A DNA stretch of 64,000 bases from Streptomyces aurantiogriseus. GTDB lineage: Bacteria > Actinomycetota > Actinomycetes > Streptomycetales > Streptomycetaceae. A model generated the notes under the pieces. The model had not been told where the DNA came from and did not search any database. It worked only from the letters and a program-made list of their open reading frames with translations. How positions within the stretch are numbered: position 1 is the first letter of the stretch; the number at the start of each line of letters is the position of its first letter. The DNA lies in the NCBI RefSeq assembly GCF_014649375.1, contig NZ_BMSX01000004.1, forward strand, positions 124,001 to 188,000, written 5' to 3'. The position numbers were made by a program, and so were the translations under genes. This document shows positions 9,270-17,766 of the stretch, one piece after another.

Positions 9270-10265
9270 TCACTCCCCCACGCCCACGGACGATACGGAA
9301 GCGGCCCGCGCGAACCCGCCGTCCACCATCAGATTCGCCACCGTCTCCAACTCCGGCGGCCGGCCCGCCAGCCGCGACAGGAACACGTCGAAATCCTCAC
9401 CGCACGGCAGCAGCAGCCGCTCCGTCCGCTCGGCCGGGGACCACGCCGGATCGACGTCCCGCGCGTCGTCGTACGCGCAGAACCACACCGAACCGATCCG
9501 GTCACCCTTCACCTTCACGGCCAGCAGACCACCCTGCACGAAACCGACACCCAGATAGTCCTTGGTCAGATGGTCACGCAGACACTTGTTGACGTACACC
9601 AGGTCGTTGACGGCCGCCTCGTCCCGCACCGTGAAGAACGGCTGATCCACCAGCAGCCCCAACTCCGCGTCCAGCGCCGCCCCCACAGGCGCACAGCCAC
9701 CCGCCGCCTTCAGAAACGACCGGTACGCGCCCGGCAACCGGTACCCGAGATCCTCCTCGACCCCCTGCACCTGCTGCTCCGTCACCGCCACGCCCGACTT
9801 CGGCAACCCGAAATGCGCCGGACGCGTCTCCTGCAACGGCCGCGTCCCCCGCTTGGTCTGGTCCACCGCCGCCGTCGCGACACCACCGTGATGCCGCAGC
9901 AACGCCTTCACCTCGACCGGGACCAGCTCCAGACGCCGCGAACCCACCGCGTGATGCCACGTCCAGCCGTGCGGAGTCGCCACATTCGCCACCGTGTCCC
10001 ACAACTCGTGGCCCGACGCCGCCAACGCCGCGTTCGCCGACACATAGTCCGTCAGCCGCAACTCGTCGACCCCGAAACCCTCCGGCGGCTCCGCGATCTC
10101 CGCGGCCGCACGCGCATACGGCGAGAAGTCGGGGTAACCACGCTCGTCAACCCGTACCCCCCTCGGGTGACGTGCGGCCCGGACCGGATCCGGGAAATGC
10201 ACGACCTGCCCGGCATAGGCCGCGTTCGGCGGCGCGGCTTGCTGCCCGAGCCGACCTGTCGTCAT
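9270..10265 (-). CDS. SMI1/KNR4 (SUKH-1 type) family protein
   Basis: This 331-residue protein has a SUKH-superfamily core in its C-terminal half. It runs from VTEQQVQGVEEDLGYRLPGA, through YRSFLKAAGG, to the beta-rich part with YLGVGFVQGGLLAVKVKG and GSVWFCAYDD. SUKH proteins are commonly immunity proteins for nucleic-acid-targeting toxins, and some serve as intracellular scaffolds. The N-terminal 150 residues include a segment (FSPYARAAAEI to WHHAVGSRRLELVP) that resembles toxin-associated HNH/WHH-like folds only loosely. The ATG at 10265 was chosen over upstream in-frame codons because these run into the divergent promoter region. It is transcribed with the deaminase/SUKH-4 gene. Confidence 0.78.
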   Translation of the reverse strand: MTTGRLGQQAAPPNAAYAGQVVHFPDPVRAARHPRGVRVDERGYPDFSPYARAAAEIAEPPEGFGVDELRLTDYVSANAALAASGHELWDTVANVATPHGWTWHHAVGSRRLELVPVEVKALLRHHGGVATAAVDQTKRGTRPLQETRPAHFGLPKSGVAVTEQQVQGVEEDLGYRLPGAYRSFLKAAGGCAPVGAALDAELGLLVDQPFFTVRDEAAVNDLVYVNKCLRDHLTKDYLGVGFVQGGLLAVKVKGDRIGSVWFCAYDDARDVDPAWSPAERTERLLLPCGEDFDVFLSRLAGRPPELETVANLMVDGGFARAASVSSVGVGE

Positions 10266-10573
10266 GGCGGTTGCCCCCTGCGGCACTCTGTACGGACCGC
10301 AGGGCCGGTCCCGCTTCCGGTTCCGACCACCACGCCCCGTATTCGACTGTCTCCAACGGTCTCCAACGCGCGTCAACCGCGCGCCGGGCGGTGCCGACAG
10401 CCTATGCGGTACGACGACACCGGTCACCGGGCCTCCGCTTCCGTGACCTGCCGTCACCCCGCCGTGACAGCACGCCCCGAAGCGGGCGTGTCGCACCGCC
10501 CCAGCTTCCCCACCGGCCTCGCCATTTGGCACCCTGTGACGTCCGGGGGGATGCACGGGAGGGGAAGACGATC
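10266..10573. other. divergent promoter region between the SUKH operon and the stand-alone deaminase
   Basis: No gene is seen in these 308 bases. They contain an inverted repeat GTGAC-N5-GTCAC (about 10443-10457) and a second one with 7-bp arms CACGCCC/GGGCGTG (10471-10477 and 10484-10490). GGGAGGGG stands in front of the deaminase ATG. The two inverted repeats are plausible shared operators; -10/-35 elements could not be placed with confidence. Confidence 0.4.
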
Positions 10574-11089
10574 ATGAACGCCACGCAAACGGGACCGCAC
10601 ACCAACCACTCCGGCGACCCCCGCATCGGCTGGAGCCACGACGAAACCCCCCATGCCCCCACCCTCCGCCACCGCCGCGACGGCATACTCCCCACCATCG
10701 CCGCCGCCCTCTCCGTCCGCGGCGCCACCCTCACCGGCACCGCCGCCCGGAGCGACCAACCCCCCACCCTCCACCCCCTCGTCCAGGACTTCCTCGACAC
10801 CCTCACCAGCGGTGAGCGCGACCGCTTCACCGGCCGCTGCGCCGAAGCACTCCTCATCTCCCGCCACCTCGCCGCCGTCGACGCCGCCCGCAGCAGACGC
10901 GCCGCCCGCAAGCCCATGACCAACGGCGAAGCCCGCAAAGCACTCAAACAGGCCAAACTCACCGCCCGGCGCATCCGCGAGGACGGCGACCCCCTCCACG
11001 GCAGCTTCGCCGCCCCCTGCCGCGCCTGCACCGCCCTCAGCGCCCACTTCGGCGTCCGCATCGTCGACCCGACAGCACCCGAGGACTGA
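10574..11089 (+). CDS. stand-alone YwqJ-type nucleic-acid/nucleotide deaminase
   Basis: This 171-residue protein has the two zinc/catalytic motifs of the cytidine-deaminase superfamily in YwqJ form: C89-A90-E91 in helix 1 (GRCAEALLISRHL), and P148-C149-R-A-C152 in helix 2 (APCRACTALSAHFG). The spacing of about 58 residues fits the fold. YwqJ-like domains usually form the C-terminal warhead of long polymorphic toxins. Here there is no delivery domain and no signal peptide, so an intracellular role is more likely. The ATG is preceded by GGGAGGGG. It lies divergent to the SUKH operon and upstream of a SUKH-3 gene on the same strand. Confidence 0.8.
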   Translation: MNATQTGPHTNHSGDPRIGWSHDETPHAPTLRHRRDGILPTIAAALSVRGATLTGTAARSDQPPTLHPLVQDFLDTLTSGERDRFTGRCAEALLISRHLAAVDAARSRRAARKPMTNGEARKALKQAKLTARRIREDGDPLHGSFAAPCRACTALSAHFGVRIVDPTAPED

Positions 11090-11096
11090 CCGCGAG

Positions 11097-11168
11097 GACC
11101 GAGCCGAGGGCCGACCCGAAGACCGAGCCGAGGACCGACCCCAAGACCGAGCCGAGGACCGACCGCGG
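11097..11168 (+). repeat. 24-bp tandem repeat, 3 units, starting 8 bp after a stop codon
   Basis: Units start at 11097, 11121 and 11145 and follow GACCGAGCCGAGGACCGACC plus four variable bases. They lie between the deaminase and SUKH-3 genes. A second short repeat (ACAGGCCACCGGCCCCAC) follows at about 11192-11231. Confidence 0.9.
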
Positions 11169-11256
11169 CCCACCCCCACCACCGCACCACAACAGGCCAC
11201 CGGCCCCACCCCCGACAGGCCACCGGCCCCACACGATCTCGACGAACGAAGGGCAG

Positions 11257-11751
11257 ATGCACCCCGACCGCGCCTCCACCACGCGCTTCCCCGTACCCGT
11301 CGACGCCGCCCTGCGCGCCGCCGGCTGGCAACCCGGACGCTGGCACATCAAACAAGCCGAGATCTGGGCCGACACCCTCCGCGAACACACCTCACCCGCC
11401 GGCCACCGCCACGCCGTCTTCCCCGCCGCCGTCGAAGCCTGGGCCGAGTTCGGCGGCCTGCGCATCACCCCCACCGGCCCCGGCCGCCAGGTCGCCCCCG
11501 TCGCCCTCGACCTCAACCCCCTCCACGGCCTCCACCTCGCCCGCACCCTCGCCGACCTCGGCCGCGCCCTCGACACCGACGTCAGCCCCCTCGGCACCGA
11601 GACCGACACCCACGCCCTCCTCGCCATCGACGCCGAAGGCCGCGTCTACACCCTCGACCACACCGGCGACTGGTACCTCGGCGCCGACATCGATCACGCC
11701 CTCGGCGCCCTCGTCTCCGGCACCGAACCCGTCCGCCTCACCGCCGGCTGA
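11257..11751 (+). CDS. SUKH-3 domain protein
   Basis: The protein has 164 residues and matches SUKH-3 along its length. It opens with VDAALRAAGWQPGRWH, continues with the helix containing VEAWAEFGGLRI and the GRQVAPVALDLNPLHG strand region, and ends with the conserved LLAIDAEGRVYTLDHTGDWYLG and a helix of the DHALGALVSG type. SUKH-3 proteins often accompany YwqJ deaminases, as here, 167 bases downstream of one on the same strand. The role as an immunity or antitoxin partner is inferred from the family. The ATG at 11257 follows GAAGGGCAG. The stop lies inside a tandem duplication. Confidence 0.85.
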   Translation: MHPDRASTTRFPVPVDAALRAAGWQPGRWHIKQAEIWADTLREHTSPAGHRHAVFPAAVEAWAEFGGLRITPTGPGRQVAPVALDLNPLHGLHLARTLADLGRALDTDVSPLGTETDTHALLAIDAEGRVYTLDHTGDWYLGADIDHALGALVSGTEPVRLTAG

Positions 11752-11818
11752 GCCACCGAGACACCCGCCGAAGCCCTCACGCCGGCTGAGCCACCGAAAC
11801 GCCCGCCAAGGCCCTCAC
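11743..11818. repeat. 38-bp tandem duplication bridging two convergent stop codons
   Basis: Copies at 11743-11780 and 11781-11818 differ at four or five positions. The first contains the SUKH-3 stop (11749-11751). The second contains the histidine-kinase stop on the other strand (11815-11817). Confidence 0.9.
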
Positions 11819-13107
11819 GCCGCCGGAATCACCGCCGACACCCGAAAGCCCCCGGCCTCCGTCGGCCCCGACACGAACACCCCGCCCAAGCCCACCACCC
11901 GCTCCTTCATCCCCACCAACCCGTTGCCCCCCGAAGGCAACCGCGCCGACGACGCCGACCCCACCTCCGGCGGCGGCTCGTTCTCCACCTGCATCGCGAT
12001 CTCCGCCACCCGATGCGCCAACCGCACATGCGTCTTCGCCCCCGCCGCATGCTTGTGCACGTTCGTCAACGCCTCCTGCACCACCCGGTACGCCGTCTGC
12101 TCGATCTCCGGCGTATACCCCCGCACCTCACCCTCCACCGACAGATCCACGACCATCCCCGCTGCCGCCGACTGCCCGACCAACTCGTCCAACTCCGACA
12201 GACACGGCCCCTCCCCCTCCTCCATCACCCGGGAAGCCTCAGCAGCCGCCCCCACCACCGCCAGCGGCACCGACGCACTCCGCGTCCCCTCACCACTGCG
12301 CAACACCCCGAGCATCTCCCGCAACTCCGTCAACGCCTGCCGCCCCATGTCCCCCACCAGCGCGGCGTTCTTCACCGCCTTCTCCGGATCCTTGCGCGCG
12401 ACCGCCTGAAGCGCCGCAGCATGCACGACCATCAGACTCACCCGATGCGCGACCACGTCATGCATCTCCCGCGCGATCCGCGTCCGCTCCTCGTTGCGCG
12501 CCCACTCGGCCCGCTCCTCCGCCCGCTCCGCGAGCAACTGCAACTCCCGCTCCAGGCTGTCCGCCCGCTCCCGCAGACTCTCCATGAGCCGCCGCCGCGC
12601 CCCCACGTACAGCCCGAGCAGCAAAGGCGGCGCGATCAGCCCCAGCGACGTGGCGATCGAAGCAAAGGGGACGAACCAGTCCCCCAGATCCAGATCCCCC
12701 CGCACCATGTCCTGCCGCACCCGTACGAACGTCACGATCAACGTCCCCACCAGCTGCATCGCCGCCAGCGACCCGATGATCCGACGCGGCAACTCCGACG
12801 CGGCGAGCGTGTACAGCCCGACGATCCCCATCAGAAAGCCCATCTGCGCCGGCGTGATCGCGATCGCCACCAGCACCACCGCGATGGGCCACTGCCTACG
12901 CACCAACAACACGGACCCGGCAAGCAACCCGAAGACGACCCCCGCCGCCACCGGAATCCCCGCGTCCCGCGCGAACGGAACCCCCTCCAGCGCGCACTCC
13001 GCGGCAGACACCGCCGCCAGGCTCCAGTCGAACACCGCGCTGCGCCGCCTGGCCCACCACCACGGCCCTCCCCGAGCCGTCGCGTCCTCTTCCCCCGTCG
13101 TGGTCAT
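11815..13107 (-). CDS. orphan sensor histidine kinase, NarL-partner (HisKA_3) class
   Basis: This 430-residue membrane kinase has about five TM segments between residues 27 and 170 and a coiled-coil linker (171-205). The HisKA_3 dimerisation helix has His216 in EMHDVVAHR, and the HATPase domain shows the N-box (YRVVQEALTNVHKHA) and G-box (GNGLVGMKER). Such kinases phosphorylate LuxR-type response regulators. No regulator gene adjoins it, so it is an orphan. Two LuxR-type regulators occur 14 and 22 kb away and could be tested as partners. The ATG start gives a short cytoplasmic lead before TM1. Signal unknown. Confidence 0.88.
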   Translation of the reverse strand: MTTTGEEDATARGGPWWWARRRSAVFDWSLAAVSAAECALEGVPFARDAGIPVAAGVVFGLLAGSVLLVRRQWPIAVVLVAIAITPAQMGFLMGIVGLYTLAASELPRRIIGSLAAMQLVGTLIVTFVRVRQDMVRGDLDLGDWFVPFASIATSLGLIAPPLLLGLYVGARRRLMESLRERADSLERELQLLAERAEERAEWARNEERTRIAREMHDVVAHRVSLMVVHAAALQAVARKDPEKAVKNAALVGDMGRQALTELREMLGVLRSGEGTRSASVPLAVVGAAAEASRVMEEGEGPCLSELDELVGQSAAAGMVVDLSVEGEVRGYTPEIEQTAYRVVQEALTNVHKHAAGAKTHVRLAHRVAEIAMQVENEPPPEVGSASSARLPSGGNGLVGMKERVVGLGGVFVSGPTEAGGFRVSAVIPAA

Positions 13108-13267
13108 GCCTCCAGCCTACGGGCGCGACCCCCGGCTTTTCCGGCGCATTTCCACGACTGGCCTACACCACACTCCGTAACCGAACAGCACCGAAACCCA
13201 CCGGTATCCCTCGAACTGCTGAACCAGGGCCGTTCGAGGCCGGAACCCTCCATTCCGGCCGGACGGT

Positions 13268-14134
13268 ATGTCCATGGCACATTCCCATGGCAAGTACGCG
13301 GACTTCGAGGGGCTCAGGGAGCAGGCGGTCGCGCTGCGGCGGGCGGGACTCAGCCGACGCCAGATCCGGGACCGACTCCGCGTCGACAACAACGACATCC
13401 TCAACCGGCTCCTGGAAGGCGAGCCGCCACCCGAGTGGACGAAGCGACCGAACGCGAAGGACGACCTCAGGGCCAGGGCGAGGGAACTCCGGCTCCAGGG
13501 CTGGACGTACGACCAGATCCAGGTGGAGCTGGGGTGCTCGAAGAGCTCGATCTCGCTGTGGGTGCGGGACCTGCCGAAGCCTGAGCGGCGTGACCCTGCG
13601 GAGCAGGCGAGGCTGGCGTGCCGGAAGAGGTGGGAACACGAGCTGGCCGTGCGGGACGAGCAGCGTCAGCGGACCAAGGCGGCCGCAGCGGCGCAGATCG
13701 GCGAGATGTCCGACCGCGACTTGTTCATGGCGGGCGTCGCTCTCTACTGGGCGGAGGGCTCCAAGGACAAGCCCTACGACCGCCGAGAAAATGTCCTCTT
13801 TGTCAACAGCGACCCCGACGTGATCCAGCTCTATCTGGCCTGGCTCGCCATGCTGGGCGTAGGACGCGAGCGCCTGACCTACCGCGTAATGATCCACATG
13901 ACCGCAGACGTAGAAGGAGCCAAGCACTATTGGGCAGACTTGGTCGGCGTCGACGTCTCCACGTTCCAGAAGACGACGATCAAGAAGCACAACCCCAAAA
14001 CTGTGCGTAAGAACGTTGGCGAGAACTACCGAGGCTGCCTGGTGATTCGGGTGTTGCAGGCAGCAGAGCTGTACCGCCAGATCGAAGGTTGGTGGAAGGG
14101 AATGGTGGCTCAGGCTCCAGCACGTCTCGGGTAA
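13268..14134 (+). CDS. double HTH protein with LAGLIDADG-like C-terminal domain
   Basis: I recognise this 288-residue protein only in outline. Two helix-turn-helix segments lie at residues 16-40 (VALRRAGLSRRQIRDRLRV) and 70-101 (LRLQGWTYDQIQVELGCSKS). The C-terminal half resembles single-motif LAGLIDADG folds: GVALYWAEG at 156-164 aligns with the LAGLIDADG helix, followed by LFVNSDPDVIQLYLAWLAML and the RVMIHMTADVEGAKHYW strand. The acidic residue would be Glu163. Base composition is somewhat lower in GC than its neighbours. It ends 15 bp before tRNA-Gln. ATG 13274 is an alternative start. A sequence-specific DNA-binding or nuclease role is inference. Confidence 0.6.
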   Translation: MSMAHSHGKYADFEGLREQAVALRRAGLSRRQIRDRLRVDNNDILNRLLEGEPPPEWTKRPNAKDDLRARARELRLQGWTYDQIQVELGCSKSSISLWVRDLPKPERRDPAEQARLACRKRWEHELAVRDEQRQRTKAAAAAQIGEMSDRDLFMAGVALYWAEGSKDKPYDRRENVLFVNSDPDVIQLYLAWLAMLGVGRERLTYRVMIHMTADVEGAKHYWADLVGVDVSTFQKTTIKKHNPKTVRKNVGENYRGCLVIRVLQAAELYRQIEGWWKGMVAQAPARLG

Positions 14135-14149
14135 GGTCTGACGCAGCGA

Positions 14150-14222
14150 TCCGCCATGGGGTAACTGGTAGCCCGCGGGCCTTTGAAGCCCTGTAGTGCT
14201 GGTTCGAATCCAGCTGGCGGAG
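14150..14222 (+). tRNA. tRNA-Gln (anticodon UUG)
   Basis: A full cloverleaf can be drawn: acceptor TCCGCCA/TGGCGGA, D-stem GGGT/GCCC with one G-U, anticodon arm CGGGC-CTTTGAA-GCCCT with one terminal mismatch, and T-arm GCTGG-TTCGAAT-CCAGC. The discriminator is G. The anticodon TTG at 14183-14185 reads CAA, the rare Gln codon in this genome. The 3' CCA is not encoded. A -10-like TAAGGT at 14132-14137 overlaps the stop of the preceding gene. Confidence 0.93.
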
Positions 14223-14232
14223 CTGCGGGTTC

Positions 14233-14260
14233 GGGTCCTGACCTACACAGGTCAGGGCCC
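14233..14260 (+). terminator. hairpin terminator after tRNA-Gln
   Basis: The arms GGGTCCTGACCT (14233-14244) and AGGTCAGGGCCC (14249-14260) form a 12-bp stem with one wobble and an ACAC loop, 10 bases behind the tRNA and about 75 before glmU. Confidence 0.7.
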
Positions 14261-14334
14261 ACTCCCATGTCCCCCAAGAAACGCCCCGGTATCCTTCGGA
14301 TGTCCCCACCCCTACACAGCCGAAGGGCAACTCC

Positions 14335-15783
14335 GTGAGCGCCATTCGCCCGGCAGCCGTCGTCGTTCTCGCAGCGGGTGAGGGCACCCGTATGAAGTCG
14401 GCCACACCGAAGGTCCTGCACGAGATCTGTGGTCGCAGCCTCGTGGGTCATGTGCTGGCCTCCGCCCGTGAGCTGAACCCCGAGAACCTGGTCGTCGTGG
14501 TCGGGCACGCGCGGGAGAAGGTCACCGCGCATCTGACCGAGATCGACCCGGACGTGCGCACCGCCGTGCAGGCGGAGCAGAACGGCACCGGGCATGCCGT
14601 CCGGATGGGGCTGGAGGAGCTCGGCGGGAGCGTCGACGGGACGGTCGTCGTCGTCTGCGGAGACACGCCCCTCCTCACCGGTGCGACCCTCGCTCAGCTC
14701 GCCGCGACCCACCACTCCGACGGCAATGCCGTGACGGTCCTGACCGCCGAGGTGCCGGACGCGACCGGGTACGGCCGGATCGTGCGGGACCCGGCCTCCG
14801 GTGCCGTCACCGCGATCGTCGAGCACAAGGACGCGACCGAGGCGCAGCGGGCGATCCGGGAGATCAACTCCGGTGTCTTCGCCTTCGACGGGCAGCTGCT
14901 CGCGGACGCGCTGAAGCAGGTGCGCACGGACAACAGTCAGGGCGAGGAGTACCTGACGGACGTGCTCGGGATTCTGCGTGAGGCCGGTCATCGTGTCGGT
15001 GCTTCTGTCGCCGTCGATCACCGTGAGATCGCCGGGATCAACAACCGGGTTCAGCTGGCCGAGGCGCGTCGGACCCTCAACGACCGGCTTCTCACCGCCG
15101 CGATGCTGGCCGGTGTGACCGTCGTCGACCCGGCCAGCACGTGGGTGGATGTGACGGTCACGTTCGGGCAGGACGCCGTGATCCACCCGGGGACGCAGCT
15201 CCACGGGTCGACCCATGTCGGTGAGCGTGCCGAGGTCGGTCCGAACAGCCGGCTGAAGAACACCTCGGTCGGGGCGGGCGCCCGGGTGGACAACACCGTC
15301 TCGGAGAGCGCGCAGATCGGTCCGGACGCGACGGTCGGTCCGTTCGCCTACCTGCGGCCGGGCACGCGCCTCGGCGCGAAGGGCAAGATCGGTACGTACG
15401 TGGAGACGAAGAACGCCTCCATCGGGGAGGGCACGAAGGTGCCGCATCTCTCCTACGTCGGTGACGCGACCATCGGTGAGTACACGAACATCGGTGCCGC
15501 GAGCGTGTTCGTGAACTATGACGGGCAGGACAAGCACCACACCACGGTGGGCTCGCACTGCCGTACGGGGTCGGACAATATGTTTGTGGCTCCTGTCACG
15601 GTCGGGGACGGCGCGTACACCGCCGCGGGGTCCGTGATCACGAAGGATGTGCCGCCCGGTTCGCTGGCCGTGGCCCGTGGTCAGCAGCGGAATATCGAGG
15701 GTTGGGTGGCTCGTAAGCGTCCGGGCAGTGCGGCGGCGAAGGCGGCTGAGGCGGCGTCCCGGCCGGGCGGGAGCGAAGACTGA
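14335..15783 (+). CDS. glmU: bifunctional GlcNAc-1-phosphate uridylyltransferase / glucosamine-1-phosphate acetyltransferase
   Basis: This 482-residue cytoplasmic enzyme makes UDP-GlcNAc for peptidoglycan, first acetylating GlcN-1-P and then transferring UMP. The N-terminal pyrophosphorylase domain has [19 protein letters not shown] at residues 11-29. The C-terminal left-handed beta-helix shows hexapeptide repeats from about residue 270. It carries the acetyltransferase stretch [20 protein letters not shown] and [13 protein letters not shown]. The GTG start follows GAAGGG. Length is normal, with a short Ala-rich tail typical of actinobacteria. prs follows 130 bases later. Confidence 0.97.
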   Translation: MSAIRPAAVVVLAAGEGTRMKSATPKVLHEICGRSLVGHVLASARELNPENLVVVVGHAREKVTAHLTEIDPDVRTAVQAEQNGTGHAVRMGLEELGGSVDGTVVVVCGDTPLLTGATLAQLAATHHSDGNAVTVLTAEVPDATGYGRIVRDPASGAVTAIVEHKDATEAQRAIREINSGVFAFDGQLLADALKQVRTDNSQGEEYLTDVLGILREAGHRVGASVAVDHREIAGINNRVQLAEARRTLNDRLLTAAMLAGVTVVDPASTWVDVTVTFGQDAVIHPGTQLHGSTHVGERAEVGPNSRLKNTSVGAGARVDNTVSESAQIGPDATVGPFAYLRPGTRLGAKGKIGTYVETKNASIGEGTKVPHLSYVGDATIGEYTNIGAASVFVNYDGQDKHHTTVGSHCRTGSDNMFVAPVTVGDGAYTAAGSVITKDVPPGSLAVARGQQRNIEGWVARKRPGSAAAKAAEAASRPGGSED

Positions 15784-15913
15784 CCGGAAACGAGTGCGCC
15801 AAACACGGCGTACCGTGATAAGTGCACACCCGCACCCACCAGCTGAGACGACCTCTCATGCCCAGCCGAGGTCGCTCGACACCCAGCTGAGACACCTCTG
15901 AGGAGACAGTGCT

Positions 15914-16888
15914 GTGACCGGGATCAAGACGACCGGCGAGAAGAAGTTGATGTTCTTCTCCGGCCGCGCCCACCCCGAGCTTGCCGAGGAGGTCGCCCAC
16001 CAGCTGGGTGTCGGGGTCGTCCCGACGAAGGCCTTCGACTTCGCCAACGGTGAGATCTACGTCCGTTATCAGGAGTCGGCGCGTGGTGCGGACTGTTTCC
16101 TGATCCAGAGCCACACGGCTCCGATCAACAAGTGGATCATGGAGCAGTTGATCATGATCGACGCGTTGAAGCGTGCTTCGGCGCGTTCGATCACCGTCAT
16201 CGTGCCGTTCTACGGTTATGCGCGGCAGGACAAGAAGCACCGTGGGCGTGAGCCGATCTCGGCGCGTCTGATCGCGGACCTGATGAAGACGGCGGGTGCG
16301 GACCGGATCCTCACGGTCGATCTGCACACGGACCAGATCCAGGGTTTCTTCGACGGACCGGTGGACCATCTGTTCGCGTTGCCGCTGCTGGCGGACTATG
16401 TGGGCAGCAAGGTGGACAGTTCGAAGCTGACCGTGGTGTCCCCGGACGCCGGCCGTGTCCGGGTCGCCGACCGCTGGTGCGACCGCCTGGGCGCCCCTCT
16501 CGCCATCGTGCACAAGCGGCGCGACAAGGACGTGGCGAACCAGGTGACGGTGCACGAGGTCGTGGGTGAGGTCAGGGGCCGGGTGTGTGTCCTGGTCGAC
16601 GACATGATCGACACGGGTGGCACGATCTGCGCCGCGGCGGACGCGTTGTTCGCGCACGGCGCGGAGGACGTGATCGTGACGGCGACGCACGGTGTGCTGT
16701 CGGGTCCGGCGGCGGACCGCCTCAAGAACTCGAAGGTCAGTGAGTTCGTCTTCACCAACACCCTGCCGACGCCGGGTGAGTTGGAGCTGGACAAGATCAC
16801 GGTTCTGTCCATCGCGCCGACGATCGCGAGTGCGGTGCGTGAGGTGTTCGAGGACGGTTCGGTGACGAGCCTGTTCGACGAGCAGTGA
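15914..16888 (+). CDS. prs: ribose-phosphate diphosphokinase (PRPP synthetase)
   Basis: This 324-residue enzyme converts ribose-5-phosphate and ATP to PRPP for nucleotide, His and Trp synthesis. It has the flexible-loop/ATP region FYGYARQDKKHRGREPIS, the signature LTVDLHTDQIQGFFD, the VVSPDAGRVRVADRW strand and the PRPP-binding loop VLVDDMIDTGGTI (about residues 225-238). The GTG at 15914 follows GAGGAGACAG. It lies downstream of glmU in the usual actinobacterial order. Confidence 0.97.
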   Translation: MTGIKTTGEKKLMFFSGRAHPELAEEVAHQLGVGVVPTKAFDFANGEIYVRYQESARGADCFLIQSHTAPINKWIMEQLIMIDALKRASARSITVIVPFYGYARQDKKHRGREPISARLIADLMKTAGADRILTVDLHTDQIQGFFDGPVDHLFALPLLADYVGSKVDSSKLTVVSPDAGRVRVADRWCDRLGAPLAIVHKRRDKDVANQVTVHEVVGEVRGRVCVLVDDMIDTGGTICAAADALFAHGAEDVIVTATHGVLSGPAADRLKNSKVSEFVFTNTLPTPGELELDKITVLSIAPTIASAVREVFEDGSVTSLFDEQ

Positions 16889-16896
16889 GCCGCTGA

Positions 16897-16922
16897 CCGG
16901 GCGTGTGATCGCGCGCGCCCGG
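16897..16922 (+). terminator. hairpin after prs
   Basis: Arms CCGGGCG (16897-16903) and CGCCCGG (16916-16922) with a 12-base loop sit just behind the prs stop. There is no T-run; a short T-stretch occurs 18 bases later at 16939-16943. Confidence 0.5.
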
Positions 16923-17097
16923 GGATGCTCAAGGTCGATTTTTCTGCGGCCTCCCGCGCCGAGTAGACTGCTGCAGTTGCTCGGCGAGGGAGGCCGTACG
17001 CGTGTGTACGGCGGTCCGTTATCGACGCGCTCTTCGTAGCAGGCCGTTCGTGGCCGGGTGACCACGTCCGTTCCGATTCCTACGAGGAGTGATCCAT

Positions 17098-17694
17098 ATG
17101 TCCGAGGTGAAGCTCGCCGCCGAGACGCGCACCGAGTTCGGCAAGGGTGCCGCGCGTCGTATCCGCCGCGACAACAAGGTCCCGGGTGTTCTGTACGGTC
17201 ACGGCTCCCAGCCGCTGCACCTGACGCTGCCCGGTCACGACCTGCTGCTGGCGCTGCGTACGCCGAACGTTCTGATCTCGCTGGACATCGACGGCAAGAC
17301 GAACGAGCTGGCGATTCCGAAGGCCGTGCAGCGTGACCCGCTGAAGGGCTTCCTGGAGCACGTCGACCTGCAGCTGGTCAAGCGTGGCGAGACGGTCACG
17401 GTCGAGATCCCCGTCCACACCGAGGGTGAGCTGGCCGCGGGTGGCAACCTGCTGGAGCACGTTCTGAACGCGCTGCCGGTCGAGGCCGAGGCCACCCACA
17501 TCCCCGAGTCCGTCACGGTGTCCGTCGAGGGCCTGGCGGCCGGTGCCTCCGTCCTCGCCAAGGACATCACGCTGCCGAACGGCACCAAGCTGGCCGTCGA
17601 CGAGGACGCGGTCGTTCTGCAGGTCCTGGCCGCGCAGGCCGAGGAGGCCCCGGGCGAGGCCGCCGAGGGCGAAGAGGCCGCTGCCGAGGCCTGA
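17098..17694 (+). CDS. rplY: 50S ribosomal protein L25/general stress protein Ctc
   Basis: The 198-residue protein is of the long TL5/CTC type. It has an N-terminal 5S-rRNA-binding L25 domain (KLAAETRTEFGKGAARRIRRDNKVPGVLYG) and a C-terminal beta-rich domain ending in an acidic Ala/Glu tail. The ATG at 17098 is chosen because GAGGAG lies 10 bases upstream; the GTG nine bases earlier would overlap that site. pth follows after a terminator, the usual arrangement. Confidence 0.95.
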   Translation: MSEVKLAAETRTEFGKGAARRIRRDNKVPGVLYGHGSQPLHLTLPGHDLLLALRTPNVLISLDIDGKTNELAIPKAVQRDPLKGFLEHVDLQLVKRGETVTVEIPVHTEGELAAGGNLLEHVLNALPVEAEATHIPESVTVSVEGLAAGASVLAKDITLPNGTKLAVDEDAVVLQVLAAQAEEAPGEAAEGEEAAAEA

Positions 17695-17718
17695 TCCTCA
17701 CCGTCGTCGTTTGTTCGT

Positions 17719-17749
17719 CAGCCGCTGTTCCCGCCGGGGACAGCGGCTG
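17719..17749 (+). terminator. strong hairpin between rplY and pth
   Basis: Arms 17719-17732 and 17736-17749 form a 14-bp stem with one G-T wobble around a 3-base loop (outer arm CAGCCGCTGT/ACAGCGGCTG). There is no T-run, so it may attenuate rather than end transcription. Confidence 0.65.
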
Positions 17750-17766
17750 GCGCGTATCAAGGAGAC

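Noticed and set aside
14150..14222. Attachment site of an integrated element at tRNA-Gln
   Set aside because: No integrase, excisionase or repeated tRNA 3' end was found on either side; glmU follows normally.
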